From assembly GCA_050176585.1 (NCBI GenBank), contig JBFXHX010000027.1, forward strand, positions 1-53,988: DNA of 53,988 bases. Reading direction: 5' to 3'. The translations under genes and the position numbers were made by a program. Shown one piece after another: positions 33,455 through 41,734 of the stretch (position 1 is the first letter of the stretch; every line of letters starts with the position of its first letter). The notes beneath the pieces were generated by a model. That model had not been told where the DNA came from. It ran no database searches and worked only from the letters and a program-made list of their open reading frames with translations. This stretch comes from CAYYWP01 sp050176585. Lineage in GTDB: Bacteria > Desulfobacterota > Binatia > HRBIN30 > CADEER01.

Positions 33455-34363
33455 TCAGCTGGCGGCGACGTCGGTCAGGCTGATGAACTGGCGGTAGCGC
33501 TTGTCGATGTCCTCGCGCGAGAGCTGCAAGAGCCGCCGCGGACCGAAGTCCTCGACCACGAACGACCCCATCACGCTGCCGAACACGATGGCGCGCCGGA
33601 TGCCGGCCAGCGAGAGGTCTCCGGAGCGCGCGAGCTCGCCCATGAATCCGCCGGCGAAGCAGTCTCCGGCGCCGGTCGGATCGATGACCTCCTCGAGCGG
33701 GAACGCCGGCACCGCGAACACCGCGTCGCCCGCGAACTGGATGACGCCGTACTCGCCCCGCTTGATCAGCACGGCCTTCGGCCCCATGCCGAGGATGCGC
33801 GCCGCCGCGCGCACGATGTTGCGCTCGCCCGAGAGCAGCCGCGCTTCTTCGTCGTTGATGACCAGCACGCCGACGCGCTGGAGCAACTGCGTGAGCGTCG
33901 GGCGCGCCTCGAGGATCCAGTGGTTCATCGTGTCGCAGCCGACGATGCCAGGCGCACGCAGCTGATCGAGCACGCTCGCCTGGAGGGCCGGATCGATGTT
34001 GGCGAGGAACACGTGCTGCGAGTCGCGATACGCCGCCGGCAGCTGCGGGCGGAAATCGCCGAACACGCCCAGGTCGAGCGCGAGCGTATCGCGTACGTTC
34101 ACGTCCTCGTGATAGCGTCCGGACCAGCGGAACGTGTTCCCGTTCGCGCGCTCCACGCCCATCAGGTCGATGCCGCGGCGCGCCAACTCGTCGAGCACCT
34201 CGCCCGGGAAGTCCTGCCCCACCACGGCGACCATGCGCACCGACGTGAAGAAGCTCGCCGCGAGAGAGAAGTACAAGGCAGCGCCGCCGATGACGTCATC
34301 GGCCCTCCCCTGCGGCGTCTCCACCGTATCGAGCGCCACCGATCCTACCACCAGCAGACTCAT
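33455..34363 (-). CDS. PfkB-family carbohydrate/nucleoside kinase
   Basis: 302 aa ribokinase-fold kinase. It shows an N-terminal VVGSVALDTVETPQG, GGAALYFSLAASFF, the anion hole and catalytic base in DPTGAGDCFAGGFMG, and NDEEARLLSGE. Substrate cannot be read off directly; ribokinase, fructokinase and adenosine kinase share these motifs. Its start overlaps the MTA phosphorylase stop by 4 bp (ATGA), so a nucleoside, adenine or methylthioribose-linked substrate is a fair guess. Confidence 0.85.
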   Translation of the reverse strand: MSLLVVGSVALDTVETPQGRADDVIGGAALYFSLAASFFTSVRMVAVVGQDFPGEVLDELARRGIDLMGVERANGNTFRWSGRYHEDVNVRDTLALDLGVFGDFRPQLPAAYRDSQHVFLANIDPALQASVLDQLRAPGIVGCDTMNHWILEARPTLTQLLQRVGVLVINDEEARLLSGERNIVRAAARILGMGPKAVLIKRGEYGVIQFAGDAVFAVPAFPLEEVIDPTGAGDCFAGGFMGELARSGDLSLAGIRRAIVFGSVMGSFVVEDFGPRRLLQLSREDIDKRYRQFISLTDVAAS

Positions 34364-35232
34364 GCGGGTTCCCCTATGTATTTGCCGATCAGCGGCTGCA
34401 GCGCCCGGCGGCGCGCGGCCGGAATCTGCGCCGGATCGGTGATGATGGCGTGCTCCAGCGCCGCCGTGCACGCACACGCTCGCGCCGCCGGCAGGCCCGC
34501 CGCCACCGCGGCGACGGTCGCGCGCGCCAGCGCGGCGTTCGCATCCAGAATGCGGAGCACGTCGGCGATGACCACGTGATCGTGGCCGACGTTCCAGCAG
34601 TCGTAGTCCGTGACCAGCGCGAGGCTCGCGAAGCAGAGTTCGGCCTCGCGCGCCAGCTTCGCCTCCTGCCAATTGGTCATGCCGATGACGTCCGCACCCC
34701 ACTGCCGGTACATGTGCGACTCGGCGCGCGTGGAAAACTGCGGCCCCTCCATACACAGATAGGTGCCGCCGCGATGCACGGTGGCGCCCGCTGCGCGCGC
34801 GGCCGCATCCACCACACCCGTCAAGTCCGCGCACACCGGGTCGGCCATGCTGACGTGCACGACGATGCCGTCGCCGAAGAAGGTGCTCGGGCGCGCCACC
34901 GTGCGGTCGATGAATTGATCGGGCACCACGACGTGTCCGGGCTCGAGCTCCTGGCGCAAGCTGCCGACTGCACCGACGCTGAACAACCACTCGGCGCCGA
35001 GCTGCTTCATCGCGAACACGTTGGCGCGATAGGGAATCTCGCTCGGCGGGATGCGGTGGCCCCGGCCGTGGCGCGGCAAAAAGAGCACCTGCACGTCGCC
35101 GGTGCGGCCGCGCACGAGCGCGTCCGATGGCTCGCCGAACGGCGTGGTCACGCGCACGGTTTCGACGTCGCGCAAGCCGGGCAGCTCGTACAAACGAGTG
35201 CCGCCAATCACGCCCAGGATGCGTTCCCCCAC
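34360..35232 (-). CDS. mtnP: S-methyl-5'-thioadenosine phosphorylase
   Basis: 290 aa PNP/MTAP type-2 enzyme that splits methylthioadenosine (a by-product of polyamine synthesis) into adenine and methylthioribose-1-phosphate. Signatures are GVIGGTRLYELPG, LPRHGRGHRIPPSEIPYRAN, TYLCMEGPQFSTRAES and GMTNWQEAKLAREAE. Asn and Trp in MTNWQEA depart from the MTxxPE pattern, so substrate preference could be shifted. The GTG start at 35232 has a GGAGGAG just upstream. It opens an operon with the PfkB kinase and GT2. Confidence 0.9.
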   Translation of the reverse strand: MGERILGVIGGTRLYELPGLRDVETVRVTTPFGEPSDALVRGRTGDVQVLFLPRHGRGHRIPPSEIPYRANVFAMKQLGAEWLFSVGAVGSLRQELEPGHVVVPDQFIDRTVARPSTFFGDGIVVHVSMADPVCADLTGVVDAAARAAGATVHRGGTYLCMEGPQFSTRAESHMYRQWGADVIGMTNWQEAKLAREAELCFASLALVTDYDCWNVGHDHVVIADVLRILDANAALARATVAAVAAGLPAARACACTAALEHAIITDPAQIPAARRRALQPLIGKYIGEPA

Positions 35233-35451
35233 GTCTCCTCCGCGTCGGACGACTGCCGCCACCCGCCCGTTCGCTGCCGATAAGCTTGCACCGCCCCTCT
35301 AGAGCCTCGGGCGCGCGAACTCAACGCAGGCGCGGGCCGCGGGCGAACACCGGCCATAACCGTAGCGCCGGATCGCGAAATGCTTGGCTGGGGCGAGCGC
35401 TCCGCATTCGCCGGTACGCGCCGCCGGCCACGAGCGCCGCCGAAAACCGCG

Positions 35452-36555
35452 CTACGACAGATGCGTCGCGGCGAGCTGTCCACAGGCAGCCTGGATATCG
35501 CGACCCCGCGTGGCGCGCACGCTCGTGCTCACTCCGCCGGCGAGCAGCCGGTTGCGGAACCGCTCGACGGCGGCCGGCGGAGGCGGCGCGAAGCCGGCGC
35601 CGGCAAAGGGGTTGAACGGGATCAGATTGATCTTCGAGCGGATGCCGTGCAGCAAGCGCACCAATCGGCTCGCATCGGCCGGGCTGTCGTTCACGCCCGC
35701 GAGCAGCACGTACTCGAACGTGATGCGGCGGCGCTGCGCGATCGGAAGCGCCCGGCAGGTCGCCATCAGCTGCGCGAGCGGATAGCGGCGGTTGACCGGC
35801 ATGAGGCGGTCGCGCAGCTCATCGGTGGTCGCGGTGAGCGAGATCGCGATGCTCACCGGCGTTTCGCGCACGAGGCGTTCGAGCTGCGGCAGCAAGCCGA
35901 CGGTGGACACGGTGATGCGGCGCCCCGAGAGACCGAACCCCCAGTCCGCTGTGAGGACTTCGATCGCCTCGACCACCGCATCGTAGTTCGCGAGCGGCTC
36001 GCCCATACCCATGAACACGACGTTGGACAGGCGCTCCCCGGGATCGAGCGCGCGGCGCACCGCGATGAGCTGGCCGGCGATCTCGGCCGCGGTCAACTGC
36101 CGCTGCAAGCCGAGCCGGGCGGTCGCGCAGAACGCGCACGACATGGCGCAACCGGCCTGGGAAGAAATGCACGCAGTCAGGCGCGGGGGATCCGGGATGA
36201 TGACGGATTCGACTGCCCGCCCCGGCTCAAGCGCGAACAGCAACTTGCGCGTGCGGTCGGTCGCGTGCGCGACCTCGGCTGGCACCAGTCCCGGGAGGGC
36301 GAATTCCGCCGCCAGAGCGCTCCGCAGCGGGCGCGCGACATCGCTCATCGCTGCGAACGATTCGGCGCCGCGGGCGTAGGCCCAGCGCAGCACCTGCTCG
36401 GCGCGAAACGGCGGCAGTCCGGCCGCGCGCACCCAGGCGCGCAGTGCCCGCGGTGTCAGCGGCTGAGGCGCGAGCGGTTCAGGCTTCGCGGAGCTCGAGC
36501 TCGCCGAAGAAGAAGCTGATCTCCCACCGCGCGGTGTCAGGGCCGTCCGAGCCAT
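35452..36555 (-). CDS. rlmN: 23S rRNA (adenine-2503-C2)-methyltransferase
   Basis: 367 aa radical-SAM enzyme that methylates A2503 of 23S rRNA (and A37 of some tRNAs). The cluster motif C136-AMS-C140-AF-C143 follows TACISSQAG. It also has FMGMGEPLANYD, STVGLLPQL, and the C-terminal acceptor region VRATRGRDIQAACGQLA with a conserved Cys. The first 25 codons (Ser/Ala-rich) overlap the 3' end of ndk by 77 bp. No good start exists downstream of the ndk stop, so the overlap appears real. Confidence 0.94.
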   Translation of the reverse strand: MARTALTPRGGRSASSSASSSSAKPEPLAPQPLTPRALRAWVRAAGLPPFRAEQVLRWAYARGAESFAAMSDVARPLRSALAAEFALPGLVPAEVAHATDRTRKLLFALEPGRAVESVIIPDPPRLTACISSQAGCAMSCAFCATARLGLQRQLTAAEIAGQLIAVRRALDPGERLSNVVFMGMGEPLANYDAVVEAIEVLTADWGFGLSGRRITVSTVGLLPQLERLVRETPVSIAISLTATTDELRDRLMPVNRRYPLAQLMATCRALPIAQRRRITFEYVLLAGVNDSPADASRLVRLLHGIRSKINLIPFNPFAGAGFAPPPPAAVERFRNRLLAGGVSTSVRATRGRDIQAACGQLAATHLS

Positions 36556-36901
36556 GTGTGGCGTTGCGCTCCACGTTGGTGCCGAAATCCCGACGCACGG
36601 TGCCCGCAGCGGCTTTGGACGGATCGGTGGCGCCCATGATCTCGCGCCAGCGGCCGATCGCCCCCTCGCCTTCCAGAACCGCGACGAATACCGGTCCGGA
36701 TGACATGAACTCGCAAAGGCTCGAGTAGAACGGCCGCTCCCGGTGCACCACGTAGAAACGGCCGGCGTCCTGGCGCGACAGCTGCAGCAGCCGGCCCGCG
36801 ACCAGGCGCAAACCCTGCCCCTCGGCGCGGGCGAGGATCTCGCCGATCTTCGATTTCGCGGCGGCGTCCGGTTTGACGATTGCCAGTGTGCGTTCCCTCA
36901 T
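36479..36901 (-). CDS. ndk: Nucleoside diphosphate kinase
   Basis: 140 aa, normal length. It transfers the gamma-phosphate between nucleoside triphosphates through phospho-His H116 in ERNATHGSDG. It begins RTLAIVKPDA, has HRERPFYSSLCEFMSSGP and GATDPSKAAAGTVRRDFG, and ends in EISFFFGELEL. Its start overlaps the sucD stop by 4 bp (ATGA) and its end overlaps rlmN by 77 bp. Confidence 0.97.
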   Translation of the reverse strand: MRERTLAIVKPDAAAKSKIGEILARAEGQGLRLVAGRLLQLSRQDAGRFYVVHRERPFYSSLCEFMSSGPVFVAVLEGEGAIGRWREIMGATDPSKAAAGTVRRDFGTNVERNATHGSDGPDTARWEISFFFGELELREA

Positions 36902-37782
36902 GATGCCTTCCGTTCTGCGAGTTGAGCGACCATCGTCGCACCCATCTCCGCGGGGTTGCGCGCCACGCGGACGCCCGCCGCCTCGAATGCCGCTACCTTG
37001 TCGGCCGCAGTGCCGCGTCCGCCGGCAATGATCGCGCCCGCATGCCCCATGCGACGACCCGGCGGAGCGGTCTGGCCGGCGACGAACGCGACCACCGGTT
37101 TGCTCATGTGGTCGCGGATGAACTCCGCCGCCTGCTCCTCGGCCGACCCGCCGATCTCGCCGATCAGGATCACCGCTTGCGTGTCCGCATCCGCCTCGAA
37201 CAGCCGCAGCGCGTCCACGAAGTTCGTGCCGTTGATCGGATCGCCGCCGATGCCGATGCAGGTGGACTGCCCGTAGCCGGCCTGCGTGAGCTGGTGGACC
37301 GCTTCGTAGGTCAACGTGCCGCTGCGCGACACGACGCCGATGTGCCCGGGCCGGTGGATGTAGCCCGGCATGATGCCGATCTTGCACTCGCCCGGCGTGA
37401 TGATGCCCGGGCAGTTGGGCCCGATGAGGCGGGTCGGTCGGCCCTCGAGGAAGCGCTTCACCCGCATCATGTCGAGGACCGGAATGCCCTCGGTGATGCA
37501 AACCACCAAGGCGACGCCGGCATCGGCTGCTTCCATGATGGCATCGGCCGCGTACGGCGGCGGGACATAGATCACCGAAGCATTGGCGCCGGTCGCCGCC
37601 ACCGACTGGGCCACGGTGTCGAAGATCGGGATCCCCTCGAAGCTCGTGCCGCCCTTGCCGGGTGTGACGCCGGCCACCATCTGCGTGCCGTATTCTTTGC
37701 ACGCCCTGGTGTGGAACTGCCCGGTCGCGCCGGTGATGCCCTGGGTAACGACGCGGGTATGCTTGTTGACCAGTACGCTCAC
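36898..37782 (-). CDS. sucD: Succinate-CoA ligase alpha subunit
   Basis: 294 aa with GTG start. It makes or uses succinyl-CoA in the TCA cycle with the beta subunit SucC. It shows QGITGATGQFHT, CITEGIPVLDM, GPNCPGIITPGECKIGIMPG and the phospho-His motif RRMGHAGAI. It lies directly before ndk, which could recycle the NTP product. The partner sucC normally sits just upstream, but here the upstream gene is a CoA-transferase beyond a 241-bp gap, so sucC must be elsewhere. Confidence 0.96.
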   Translation of the reverse strand: MSVLVNKHTRVVTQGITGATGQFHTRACKEYGTQMVAGVTPGKGGTSFEGIPIFDTVAQSVAATGANASVIYVPPPYAADAIMEAADAGVALVVCITEGIPVLDMMRVKRFLEGRPTRLIGPNCPGIITPGECKIGIMPGYIHRPGHIGVVSRSGTLTYEAVHQLTQAGYGQSTCIGIGGDPINGTNFVDALRLFEADADTQAVILIGEIGGSAEEQAAEFIRDHMSKPVVAFVAGQTAPPGRRMGHAGAIIAGGRGTAADKVAAFEAAGVRVARNPAEMGATMVAQLAERKAS

Positions 37783-37933
37783 GCTCTTCCCTTCGGGTCC
37801 GTGGTGAAGCGGCGACCCTAATGTCGGCGCGGACGGGTGTCAATTCGGTGGCAGCGCTGTGCCAGCACCCCGGCTACTCGGAGGTTCTTTTCGCCGTCTC
37901 AAGAAGTTCTCATTGACGGCGGCAGCTTCCGCG

Positions 37934-38023
37934 AGATGCAACCGGCGCGACGGAGCGGCGCCATCCAAGACGCTGGCGCGCGGCCGGAAATGCCCGGCCC
38001 GAAACCGGTGCGTGTACGCTCGG
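37934..38023. repeat. Intergenic repeat, half copy D
   Basis: GATGCAACCGGCGCG is followed by ACGGAGCGGCGCC, ATCCAAGACGCTGGCG and a CCGGTGCG...CTCGGTTA tail. It aligns with copy A2 (4242-4320) and with the right half of copy E. It ends exactly at the stop codon of the CoA-transferase gene, in the 241-bp gap before sucD. Confidence 0.6.
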
Positions 38024-40447
38024 TTAGTAGAGCACCCCGTCGCGCTCGAGCGCCGCGATTTCCTCCGCGCTGTACCCGCAAAGCTCGCGCAGCACCGCGT
38101 GGGTATGCGCGCCGAGCAGAGGTGCGGCGGATCGGATGCTGTTCGGGCTGCGCTCGAGCAGCCAGGGAATGCCGGCGTGAATCCGGGTGCCGACTTCGGC
38201 GTGTGGCAAGCGCGCGAGAAAACCGCGCGCGTCGAGGTGGGGGTCGTTGGCCAAGTCCTCCGGCGATAGCGAGGGAAACGCCGCTGCGCCGACGGCCTGC
38301 AGCGCCCGCGTGACCTCCCAGCGGTCGCGGGTGCGCGTCCACGCCTCGATGCGGGCGTCGAGGGCATCCTCATGTCGTTTGCGCGCCGCGGCGTCGGCGA
38401 AGCGGCTATCTGCCAGCAAGGCCGGATCGATGACGCCCGCCAAGGCGCGCCACTCGGCTTCGCTCGCGCACGCGATCGTCACCCACCGATCCTCACCGGC
38501 GCATCGGTAGCAGTTGTGCGGCGCCATGAGCGGGTCGCGGTTGCCCCTGCGCTCGGGCTGGACACCGTTCATCGCGAACTCCATGAAGCCCTCGGCCACC
38601 ACCGCCGCCATCGCCTCCCAGAGCGAGAGGTCAATGCGCTGCCCGCGCCCGGTGCGCTGGCGCGCGACGAGCGCGGCGCAGATCGCCATGGCGGCGTGAA
38701 TCCCGGCGTTCGGATCGCCGTACGAAATGCCGAGCTCGCGCGGGCTGTCGCCCGCATAGCCGGTCAGCGAAGACAGACCGCCGAGCGGCGCCATCGACGG
38801 ACCATAGCCCATGTAGCTAGCCAGCGGCCCGGTGGCGCCGTATCCGGAGATCGACGCGATCACGAGGTCCGGCTTGATCTCGAACAGCTTCGCCGGGCTG
38901 AGACCGAGCCGTTCCATGACGCCGTGCGCGAAGTTGTCGACGACCACGTCCGATTGCGCGATGAGCCGGCGCGCCGCTTCCACCGCCGCCGGTTTGCTCA
39001 GGTGCAGCCGGATGCTCTTCTTCCCCTGGCCCCACTGATTGAAGTACCCGGAGGTGTTGAGCGTCTGCGGGACGCCGGGCGGCACGATCGGGACCCGCCG
39101 CCCGATGTCCGGCCGCGCCGCCGACTCGATCTTGATCACCTCAGCGCCCAAGTGCGCGAGATGCATCGTGCAGAACGGCCCCGCCCACACCCAGGTGAAA
39201 TCCGCGACCCGGATGCCGGCCAACGGCAGCGGCGCGGCAGTCGGTGCCGCTGCCGACGGCTTGGAGTCTGGCACCGCACTGGGCAGCGCTCGGTCGGTCG
39301 CGCGGCCCAACAGCTCGCCGTCGTGCTCCCCCAACAGCGGAGCGGGCCGGCGGATCTGCCACCACGGCTCGGTCAGTTGAAACGGCGGGCCTGGTTGGCG
39401 CAGCGTCCCGGCGCGCGGATATGTCACATCGACGAACACGCGCCGCGCATGCAGGTGCGGGTGTTCGGCGAGCGTCGCCATGTCGAAGACGGGTGCGAAA
39501 CAGATCCGCCGGCTCTGGCCCTCGTGGAAAAGCTCTTCAACTTTCCACTGCCCGATCCACTCCTGCAGAAAAAGGTTCAGCGCATCCGCATTGGCATTCC
39601 GCGCGATCGCGTCGGCGAATAGCTCCATCTCCGCCCACTCGGGCCGGCCCATGAAGTCCTTCAGCCGCGCCCACTGATCCTCCTCGATGGTACAAAGGAA
39701 GATGAGGCCGTCCGCGCACTCGAAGATCTTCCAAGGATTGAGGAGCCGTTGGCCCAGGCGGGACGCCACCAGTCCCATGTACGTGTAGTACGGGACCGCC
39801 TGCTCGAGGTACGACGCGACATACGCCTGCACGGAGACGTCGATGTGCTCGCCGATGCCCGTGCGCTGCGCGCGATGGATCGCGCCGAGCGCCGCCGTTG
39901 CGCCGGCGACGCCGCCTTGGAAGTCGGCTTGGTGACCGAACGCCTTCAGCGGCGGAAGCTCGGGTCGCTCCAGGGCGCCAGGCGACAACCACGCCCAGCC
40001 GCCGCCGTGTGCGGTCGTGATCTCCTCGGCGCGATAGCGGCTGTAGGGTCCGCTCAATCCGAACGGGGTAATCGAGCACATCACTAGTGCGGGGCGGAGT
40101 CGGGAAAAGTGGACGTAGTCCACGCCAAGCGCTTCGAGCCGCGGGAGCGGCAGGTTATGCACCAGGAGGTCGCTTTCGCCGACCAGTGCGTCCAGCTCGT
40201 CACGTCCATGCCCCGTGGCGAGATCGAGCACGACGCTGCGCTTGTTGTTGTTTAAATAGAGGAACAACCCGCTGCGCTCGGGATCGCACACACCGCCTGG
40301 AAAAGGCCCGCGGAATCGCGCTCGGTCACCGCCGGGCGGCTCGACCTTGATAACCTCCGCGCCCAGGTCGGCGAGCAGCTTCGCGGCATACGCCGCCGAC
40401 ACCATTTCCCCGAGCTCGATGACGCGAACTCCCTCCAGGCCTTTCAT
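38024..40447 (-). CDS. Tandem-fused class III CoA-transferase (CaiB/BaiF)
   Basis: 807 aa, twice the usual length. The first unit spans about 1-395 (starts MKGLEGVRVIELGEMVSAAYAAK, with VIKVEPPGGD and the Asp of HQADFQGGVAG). An Ala/Pro linker (about 398-420) leads to the second unit, about 421-807 (GIRVADFTWVWAGPF, VIKIESAARPD, and the Asp of SYGDPNAGIHAA). Both keep the aspartate that carries the acyl group, so both may work. The reaction is CoA transfer between acids, with substrate unknown. The ATG follows a GACTGAG leader. An alpha/beta hydrolase lies next to it, downstream in the map but with its own reading frame. Confidence 0.92.
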   Translation of the reverse strand: MKGLEGVRVIELGEMVSAAYAAKLLADLGAEVIKVEPPGGDRARFRGPFPGGVCDPERSGLFLYLNNNKRSVVLDLATGHGRDELDALVGESDLLVHNLPLPRLEALGVDYVHFSRLRPALVMCSITPFGLSGPYSRYRAEEITTAHGGGWAWLSPGALERPELPPLKAFGHQADFQGGVAGATAALGAIHRAQRTGIGEHIDVSVQAYVASYLEQAVPYYTYMGLVASRLGQRLLNPWKIFECADGLIFLCTIEEDQWARLKDFMGRPEWAEMELFADAIARNANADALNLFLQEWIGQWKVEELFHEGQSRRICFAPVFDMATLAEHPHLHARRVFVDVTYPRAGTLRQPGPPFQLTEPWWQIRRPAPLLGEHDGELLGRATDRALPSAVPDSKPSAAAPTAAPLPLAGIRVADFTWVWAGPFCTMHLAHLGAEVIKIESAARPDIGRRVPIVPPGVPQTLNTSGYFNQWGQGKKSIRLHLSKPAAVEAARRLIAQSDVVVDNFAHGVMERLGLSPAKLFEIKPDLVIASISGYGATGPLASYMGYGPSMAPLGGLSSLTGYAGDSPRELGISYGDPNAGIHAAMAICAALVARQRTGRGQRIDLSLWEAMAAVVAEGFMEFAMNGVQPERRGNRDPLMAPHNCYRCAGEDRWVTIACASEAEWRALAGVIDPALLADSRFADAAARKRHEDALDARIEAWTRTRDRWEVTRALQAVGAAAFPSLSPEDLANDPHLDARGFLARLPHAEVGTRIHAGIPWLLERSPNSIRSAAPLLGAHTHAVLRELCGYSAEEIAALERDGVLY

Positions 40448-40501
40448 CTCAGTCTCGCCAGCGCGGCCGCCGCGGGAGGCGCTCCGAACCACCGTCCGCG
40501 C

Positions 40502-41380
40502 CTATGCGCGCTCCGCTTGCGCCGTATGCGCTTCAATCGCCTCCACGAGGCGGGGCCACGCGTCGCGCGGGAGATCGTGTCCCATGCCCTCGATGATCAG
40601 GAGCTTGGCGCCGGGGACCGCGGCGGCGGTGTCGCGGCCGCCCTCGATCGGCACGAGCGGGTCCGCGTCTCCGTGGATCACCAGCGTCGGCGCGGTGACG
40701 CCCCGCAGCCGCTCGACGCGGCTTCCGCCTGCGATAATGGCCGCGAGCTGCCGCGCGACGCCCTCCGGGTAAAAGCAGCGGTCGTAGAGTCGCTCGGCCC
40801 GCCGGCGGGTGAGCTCTTCGTCGAACGGAAAACCCGGGCTCGAGATGACCCGCCACGTCGCCACGCTGCGCTCGACGTATCCGTCGCGGTCGGCCGGCGG
40901 TGGCGTCAGCAAGGCGGTCAGCGCCTCGGGCGTCGGTGGCGGCAGCGAGGGGTTGCCGGTGGTCGACATGATCGAGGTGAGGCTGCGCAACCGCGACGGG
41001 TGCCGGTACGCGAGCACCTGCGCGATCATCCCCCCCATCGACGCCCCGCAGATGTGCGCCGATGCGAACCCGAGCGCGGTGAGCAGCGCCGCCGCATCAT
41101 CGGCCATGTCATCCAGCGTGTACGGCACCTGCACAGGAAGGCCGGCGAGCAAGAGGGAGATGTCGGGAATACCCGCTCCATCCATCTTGGTCGACAGCCC
41201 GACGTCCCGGTTGTCGTAGCGGATCACGTAATGCCCGCTGTCGGCCAGCGCCGCGCAGAACTCCTCCTCCCAGAGCAGCTTCTGCGCGCCGAGCCCCATG
41301 ATCAACAGCAACGGCCGACCGGCCGGGTCGCCGAAGGTGTCGTAGTCGATCTCGAGGGCGTTCGCGGGAGCAGTGGGCAT
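40502..41380 (-). CDS. Alpha/beta hydrolase
   Basis: 292 aa, alpha/beta-hydrolase fold. Nucleophile S114 sits in CGASMGGMIAQ, the acid in HGDADPLVPIEGG, and the base in EGMGHDLPRD. The start LEIDYDTFGDPAGRPLLLIMGLGAQ and the oxyanion region are typical of the group that includes haloalkane dehalogenase-like, C-C-bond and ester hydrolases. The substrate is unknown. It ends 55 bp from the CoA-transferase start on the same strand, so the two may act on the same compound. Confidence 0.88.
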   Translation of the reverse strand: MPTAPANALEIDYDTFGDPAGRPLLLIMGLGAQKLLWEEEFCAALADSGHYVIRYDNRDVGLSTKMDGAGIPDISLLLAGLPVQVPYTLDDMADDAAALLTALGFASAHICGASMGGMIAQVLAYRHPSRLRSLTSIMSTTGNPSLPPPTPEALTALLTPPPADRDGYVERSVATWRVISSPGFPFDEELTRRRAERLYDRCFYPEGVARQLAAIIAGGSRVERLRGVTAPTLVIHGDADPLVPIEGGRDTAAAVPGAKLLIIEGMGHDLPRDAWPRLVEAIEAHTAQAERA

Positions 41381-41543
41381 CGCGGGACTCCTCTCACAGC
41401 GGCCATGGAGAAGCAAAACACAGCCCCGGCCAAAGATCAGCGGAGGTCCAGTCGGCGCGCGCGCCCTGCGCATCAGATTCGCCGCTCGGCGCTTCCGTGG
41501 CCGATCCGGTTCCCACGTTGCGCCGGCGGGCCACCGCGCCCGA

Positions 41544-41723
41544 TCAAAACAGGGTGTAGATGAACGGTCCGAGGGCCGAGCTCTGGGCGGTGACCAGCAG
41601 CGCACCGAATACCAGCAGCACCAGCACCATCGGGATCAGCCACCACATCTTCTGCCGCCAGAGAAACTGCAGCAGCTCGGCGGCGATGTCGAACCGGTTC
41701 CTCAGATCGGTGGTAAAACGCAT
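41544..41723 (-). CDS. DUF5989-family small membrane protein
   Basis: 59 aa. After a short cytoplasmic helix (MRFTTDLRNRFDIAAELLQ) comes the family-typical FLWRQKMWWLIPMV, one membrane helix (about 30-48) and the conserved tail QSSALGPFIYTLF. DUF5989 peptides are commonly found beside NodU-type carbamoyltransferases, as here: it starts 11 bp after the carbamoyltransferase stop. The role is unknown; membrane anchoring of the enzyme is a reasonable idea. Confidence 0.85.
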   Translation of the reverse strand: MRFTTDLRNRFDIAAELLQFLWRQKMWWLIPMVLVLLVFGALLVTAQSSALGPFIYTLF

Positions 41724-41734
41724 GCTGTGCGCCT

